DNA from: Dioscorea cayenensis subsp. rotundata
Lineage: Eukaryota; Streptophyta; Magnoliopsida; Dioscoreales; Dioscoreaceae
DNA length: 64,000 nt
Direction: 5' to 3'
Assembly: GCF_009730915.1 (NCBI RefSeq)
Contig: NC_052480.1
Span: forward strand, 3,596,001-3,660,000
The stretch's first letter is position 1; each line of letters starts with the position of its first letter. A program made the position numbers and the translations under genes. Shown in pieces: positions 59,422-64,000 of the stretch. Below the pieces are notes generated by a model. The model was not told where the DNA came from, ran no database searches, and saw nothing but the letters and a program-made list of their open reading frames with translations.

Positions 59422-61021
59422 GCTTCGTCACCTCCATCCCAACCAAGCCTGCAACTTTTTTTTTCCTCCTTTTTCGATGCTTTTACCATACTACCCTCCT
59501 TGCTTTCCCATAATATCGGAAATGCCACTGGAGGTCACGTGTGGCTCGTGAATCCCGCGAGTTATTGGGATGCTTTTCAGCCTTTTCTCCTTCTCAGGAA
59601 TTTCTCGTCAAAAAAGCGCGGTTGTTGGATTCAACGGGTCGGAGCTCCCGTCAAGTTCGGGTTTGACCCGTTATGTCCAAGGCTTGATCCGAACCCGTTA
59701 TACTCTTATCTCGGATTCGGAACCGTTATAATATCATGCTAATTTTTATTTTAGATTTTTTTACTATTATATTTAATAATTTATATATATATTGAATAAA
59801 TAATAATTGAATTCTATTTGCAATTTTTTTTCAAACATATGATGTAACTTAGATGAACTGCTTTTGAAAATCACAATGTTTTACCAAATCCACCAACCTA
59901 ACAAGATGCCATTTTTTTTCCTATATTCTTTGAGCATATTCTGATTATTATTCTCAACTATATTTTTTATGTAAGAGAGTTTAAATAAATTTATTTTTTT
60001 AATTGCTATTAGATCTTATTGACTAGCAAATAAAATATATTTTTAAATATTAAAAAAAAAAAAAGATTGAAGCTCTTTTCTATAAGTTACATCTTGAACC
60101 ACTAATTAAAAATATCCATCCTGGGACATGTTAGAGATGGCAAAAGTTGTTGAAGACTTTGAAGACTATCTAAATATATTTTTTCTGTATATTTATTGAG
60201 CCTTGTCAAATAACTGTTTTGATGCCAATGGCTGAGAAGTCCATTGGTACCGGACCCCACAAAAATTTTTTGCAAGTAACAGAAAAGTCAATTGTACCAG
60301 ATCCTTATAAAAAAATTTTGCAAGTGGCGAGTGTATGATTTGTCGGTGAGAATATATTTTTGGGCGTATAGACAGTAAATGTATACATCCGGTCTCTACA
60401 CTCATGTGTGTGCAAACTCTGTCGTCACTTGCTTTGAAAAAAATTGTCCGCACATCTACTTTCTTTAATGGCCCAACAGTTTGACAAAAAAAAAAGAAAA
60501 AAATTGTTTTTGATGATATAAGCATCGTGACTTTATCTTTTAGCATACAAGGATTTAGGTCATCTATGCAAGTACACATATTACTTTTCATTAGGATGTT
60601 TATTTACAGTCGTCGAATGATAATCAAACGACTATTTTTATATTGATACTGTACATATATATTGTTCATGATTACTATACACTACTGTGTAACACTATTT
60701 GATACTGTCTAATATTGTTTATAAATAAATTTTAACAGTTAGATAATCATCCAACAGCTACTGTGGACATCCCTTGATAATGGGTCCTTCATATATAAAG
60801 AAGAAAAATAAAGAAAACTTTTTGGTCCAAATAACTCAATTCATTTCAGATCAAAACTGAATTCTCCATTCATTATCAGTAAAGAATATACAATCTAAAG
60901 CAAAATGAAGAAAAATGTGCTCAAGTAAAACAGAAAAATTTAGGACTTGATCTAACACTTGCTATCCTGCATTGAATGCTAAGCAAGCATTCAACTATTT
61001 AGCAGCAAACTGCATTATTAG
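59422..61021. other. Intergenic region
   Basis: No gene supported. Holds the MITE listed next and AT-rich sequence. 59600-59730 has several GGGTTTGACCCG-like GC blocks of unknown origin. Confidence 0.55.
60593..60774. mobile_element. MITE with imperfect inverted ends
   Basis: About 180 bp; the left end AGGATGTTTATTTACAGTCG and the right end (read inward) GGGATGTCCACAGTAGCTG pair over about 34 bp, including GAATGATNATC. No coding; target duplication not clear. Confidence 0.45.
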
Positions 61022-62217
61022 TCATTCCTTATCACCGTTAACAATGAACTGCTCATTATCAATCAGGGGAATTATTTGATTCACATTCCTGCGAGGTGAT
61101 CTTAGAAGAAAAAACTGAGTTTCATCAAATTCTAATTCGACACCTTCATGGCCATCGAACTCGTTCAGACCCACTAATTTCTCAATTGGAACTTGCTCTG
61201 CAACAAAGTCTTGAAAAACATCAACATGGTGATTCTGTGTGTTTATCTTCAACTTGTGAAGTTTTTCCTTTGTGTTAGTATTGTTAGGACGTTGAACAGA
61301 AAAAGATTGAGTTGATATATTCAATCTAGATGGTGTTGTGACTTTTTTCTTTATAGCATTGCTCGAACCAATGAATTTGTCTTTCGAAGAGTATAAAACT
61401 GGTGTTGAATGGAATACCATCCTCTTGTCACATTCTTGATCATTTTTTCGGCTGCTTGAGTGATTGCTTTGTTGATGTAGTATCCATCTGTCTGATTTTG
61501 ATTTAGTAAGTACCGGAAACATTGAAGGCTTAACATCCCTTCGAGGCGAAATGCATATAAAATCTTGGAACTCAGAATGCCAATAAGTACTTTGATCAAA
61601 TGGCCAGAAAAGAGGTTCATCAGAATCAGAAAGTTCTGAACAACTAGTATTGGTTTCATCGGTCTTAGAACCAAGTGATAGACGAATACTTGCTTTGTAT
61701 GATGGACTCGGAAAATCATTCAATTCAAAAACATCATAACCTTGTTCTCTTTCCCATGTCAACTCTGAATCCTCAACTTCAAGGTCTAACAAAGAGCATG
61801 AATCATGAACATAAGAAGTCATATCATCACAGGTGCTGAGTGATGTGCATGAACTCAACACCGATGAATCCCCACTCTCCAAACATCTGGGAGAGTAATC
61901 TTTTGCCTCATTCTCAACTAAATTTTTTAGCCATATGACAGTATTTTCCTCATCCTCCACTTCTTCATCATTATCACCTTCTAATAATGATGATTCCTCC
62001 ATTGGGCTAATCTTGGATCCATCAAAAATACAATTGTCCTCTCCACTCTCCAAGCATTCAGAAGATTTTTCGAAGAGCGAAAGCATTGAAGATAGATTCC
62101 AAGAATCCAATGAGCAATCATAGATTAGAAATGAAGAAGACTTACAATGTTTTGTATTGGTAATTCCATTGCCAGAGTTCAAATCCTTCTCAATTTCAAC
62201 ATCCTTTGTTTCTTGTT
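61022..62217 (-). CDS. Unrecognised plant protein, 3' exon (5' end unresolved)
   Basis: A long open frame of about 398 codons ends at TGA 61022-61024. I do not recognise the family. It is acidic and Ser-rich (CSSLSTCDDM-like serine runs, DNDEEVEDEEN), with two similar basic sites, ISPRRDVKPSMFP and RSPRRNVNQIIP, and a conserved-looking IEKLVGLNEFDGHEG. No signal peptide or membrane segment. The frame has no ATG near its 5' end. An acceptor TTTTTCCAG fits at 62217, so this is a 3' exon. Upstream, a TATA box (63259-63267) and a tiny first exon ATG AAT CCT CTG AG|GTACTT (63215) are plausible but do not match the phase directly, so another exon must lie between. The start is left open. Confidence 0.7.
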
Positions 62218-63258
62218 CTGGAAAAACAGCTTCAAACTTCTATCTCCGCTTACAATCCTTTTCTAGTTTATTATAGACATTTCTGTTTGTTAGCCGAAAT
62301 TGATTTCTACTTGAAATTCTCTCCACTCTTTGATTGGCCTGATTCATGGCCATTGATGAAACTCATAGGGACTGGAAATATCCAGTCAACTTATCTGCCA
62401 GATTGTTATCCATCATCAAACATGGGGGAACTCCAAAAGGCCAACAAAAATTACAGACAAAAGAAAGTTTCCATAAAACAAAACAAATTAGACCAAATCA
62501 AAGAGGAAGAAGACAAGGAACTGCATGCCATCATAACAGTTTCACCATATATATGAAATCAAAAACAAATGTGCTTGCCTGAGATAACAAATAGGAAATT
62601 AAATTATATTAAATTAAATTAAATAGACTTTAACAGTAAAGAACTGTGTCAAGATGTACATACAATTAAGCAAGAAAAATAAATCCTAAATCCTGATTTA
62701 CAGTCCAATACAATATTAATTCATTAAATTGCAATACAGTATGATTCTGACCATGCTCAAATACTCATTAACACATGCCAAGAACATCCTCACCTTCACA
62801 AAGTTCACATTTTTATGAGAAAATTCATTCCATCAATGCTGAAAATTTCCAAAAAAATAATCATTTGAAGAGAGATACAAATACAAAGACAATTAAAATC
62901 ATCACAAAGATAGAAACACTATCAATAGAAAGTAATTACGAGGGCATGGTGAAACAAACATTATAAATTCTCAATTAAAAACCATCATAAATTAAGGTCT
63001 TATAGATTTTGAAATCTCTGAGTTCTTCAAAACTAAAACACATGTTTACCAGACAATCAAGCTCAAAGTCATAAAAATTGAAATTTTTGGATATAAATCT
63101 AACGATTAACTTCAAATCTAACTTGCAATAACATAAAAGGTAGCAAATCACAATAGAAATTATTCAAAATCAATGAAAAAAAGGAAAATTTTAGAAAAGT
63201 ACCTCAGAGGATTCATGTTGCGGTAGAAGTAGGACCAGAAGGAGTCTGCTTCTTTTGA
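62218..63258. other. Probable intron(s) and first exon of the unknown gene
   Basis: AT-rich. Holds candidate small exons near 62580-62550 and 62420-62340 (-). The same frame as the 3' exon is open from ATG 62355 up to a TAG at 62236-62238, just before it. No independent gene. Confidence 0.4.
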
Positions 63259-63267
63259 TTTTTTATA
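63259..63267 (-). promoter_or_regulatory. TATA box of the unknown gene
   Basis: TATAAAAAA on the minus strand, about 45 bp upstream of the candidate first ATG at 63215. Confidence 0.5.
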
Positions 63268-63375
63268 GCTGACGTTTTAATGGGAGGAGCGTTTCCACTT
63301 CGGAGTTCGGATCTCCATCCGATAACAACCGACCCGAAACCCGTTAAGCTTTTCAGTTATCATTAGTCACGGACA

Positions 63376-63775
63376 TCTTCTAGTGCAATGGATTGTTACT
63401 TGAATAATGAATGAACAGACTTATGATCGAATCTCTAGTTCAGTGGTACTATTATAGTATTATATAAATACTAAAAAATACTGTAACAAATTGTTCATTC
63501 ACTCTTCAGTAGCCCTCATGTAAACAAATGTCGTTTCTCTCCCCTCCATAGTTGCATGACGAGAGATTTATTAATTCAGTTTGGTTTCTGAAAATCTTCT
63601 TGACGTGCACGTGATAAGACATTAATTGTCTCATGTAATGTATGACCGAGTTAATAATTTTTTAAAAGATCATTAAGCTATCACAACTAGAACACCATCA
63701 TATTTACCTGTCCCTTGACTCTTCTTTATGGAGCAACACTTGTCGCCTTTATAGTAAAAAATCACTAACCCTTCT
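63376..63775 (+). mobile_element. SINE-like retroelement, copy 2
   Basis: About 400 bp, colinear with 33238-33642 throughout: A-box-like TAGTGCAATGG, good B box GATCGAATC, shared GTTGCA, GATTTATTAATT and TTTGGTTTCTGAAAA-type blocks, and CTGTCCCTTGAC near the end. The A-rich tail is short. More diverged than copy 1; target duplication unclear. Confidence 0.62.
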
Positions 63776-64000
63776 CTTAATAGAGTTTAAGTACTTATTT
63801 TCCAAAAAAAAAAAAAACTCAAATGTTTTATTAACCTCATCCCAAAACCTCTTTCCAATTAAACTTTGAATTCATTAAAAATAAAATTGAGAATATAAAA
63901 ATAATAATAATAATAATATGTACACATACATAAGTAGAAAATTGCAAATTTTAAGTTAATTGTGAGTTATATTATTTGGACTTAGTTTGGTAATTGTAAC
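63776..64000. other. AT-rich end of window
   Basis: No gene; a short TAA repeat at about 63899-63919. Confidence 0.5.

Noticed and set aside
59500-59742. 80-codon frame right of the methyltransferase gene
   Set aside because: Begins in promoter-type sequence and has no recognisable content.

Overview
The window is nuclear DNA from a flowering plant. Genes have several introns with GT..AG borders, the intergenic DNA is AT-rich and full of plant-type transposons, and the protein families (class IV chitinases, CRM-domain protein, calmodulin-like protein, plant complex I ferredoxin) are plant ones. A monocot, possibly yam-like (Dioscorea), is a weak guess from the chitinases and the repeats. I see no prokaryotic operon, CRISPR array, rRNA or convincing tRNA gene.

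Left part (1-31 kb): a decayed RPA70-like gene of the sort carried by Helitrons (1-1640); a copia solo LTR (2104-3216); a LINE remnant (about 4880-7440) that was hit by a Mutator-type MITE and by a SINE, the SINE having itself been hit by a small TRIM retroelement; a second copia solo LTR (8051-8411); then a class IV chitinase locus. The two chitinase genes (10086-11888 and 20719-22575, both minus strand) are a tandem pair with duplicated flanks, and a promoter relic of a third copy lies at 17221-17322. Between them are Mutator- and hAT-type MITEs and a long LTR. A 5'-truncated L1-type LINE follows at 23655-25442, then repeat-rich DNA with a Tourist-like MITE.

Right part (31-64 kb): a gene-rich block that I could splice exon by exon with all reading phases agreeing. 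It holds a receiver-only type-C response regulator (31130-31795, -), a CRM-domain RNA-binding protein for an organelle (34370-37399, -), a four-EF-hand calmodulin-like protein (37966-38436, -), the ferredoxin-like subunit of mitochondrial complex I (41117-41566, -), an ATAD2/BRAT1-like AAA ATPase with bromodomain (43770-51425, +), the gamma-secretase subunit APH-1 (52187-55019, +), a METTL18/HPM1-type protein-histidine methyltransferase (55758-58915, -) and a gene of unknown function (61022 to about 63.2 kb, -). These genes share no pathway; their order looks like ordinary plant housekeeping synteny.

The most unusual feature is the first chitinase. Its hinge between the chitin-binding and catalytic domains has grown from about 10 residues (second copy) to about 163, almost all Gly and Asp, through a minisatellite inside the exon. 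The same copy has lost its ancestral stop codon and carries a changed loop after the second catalytic glutamate.
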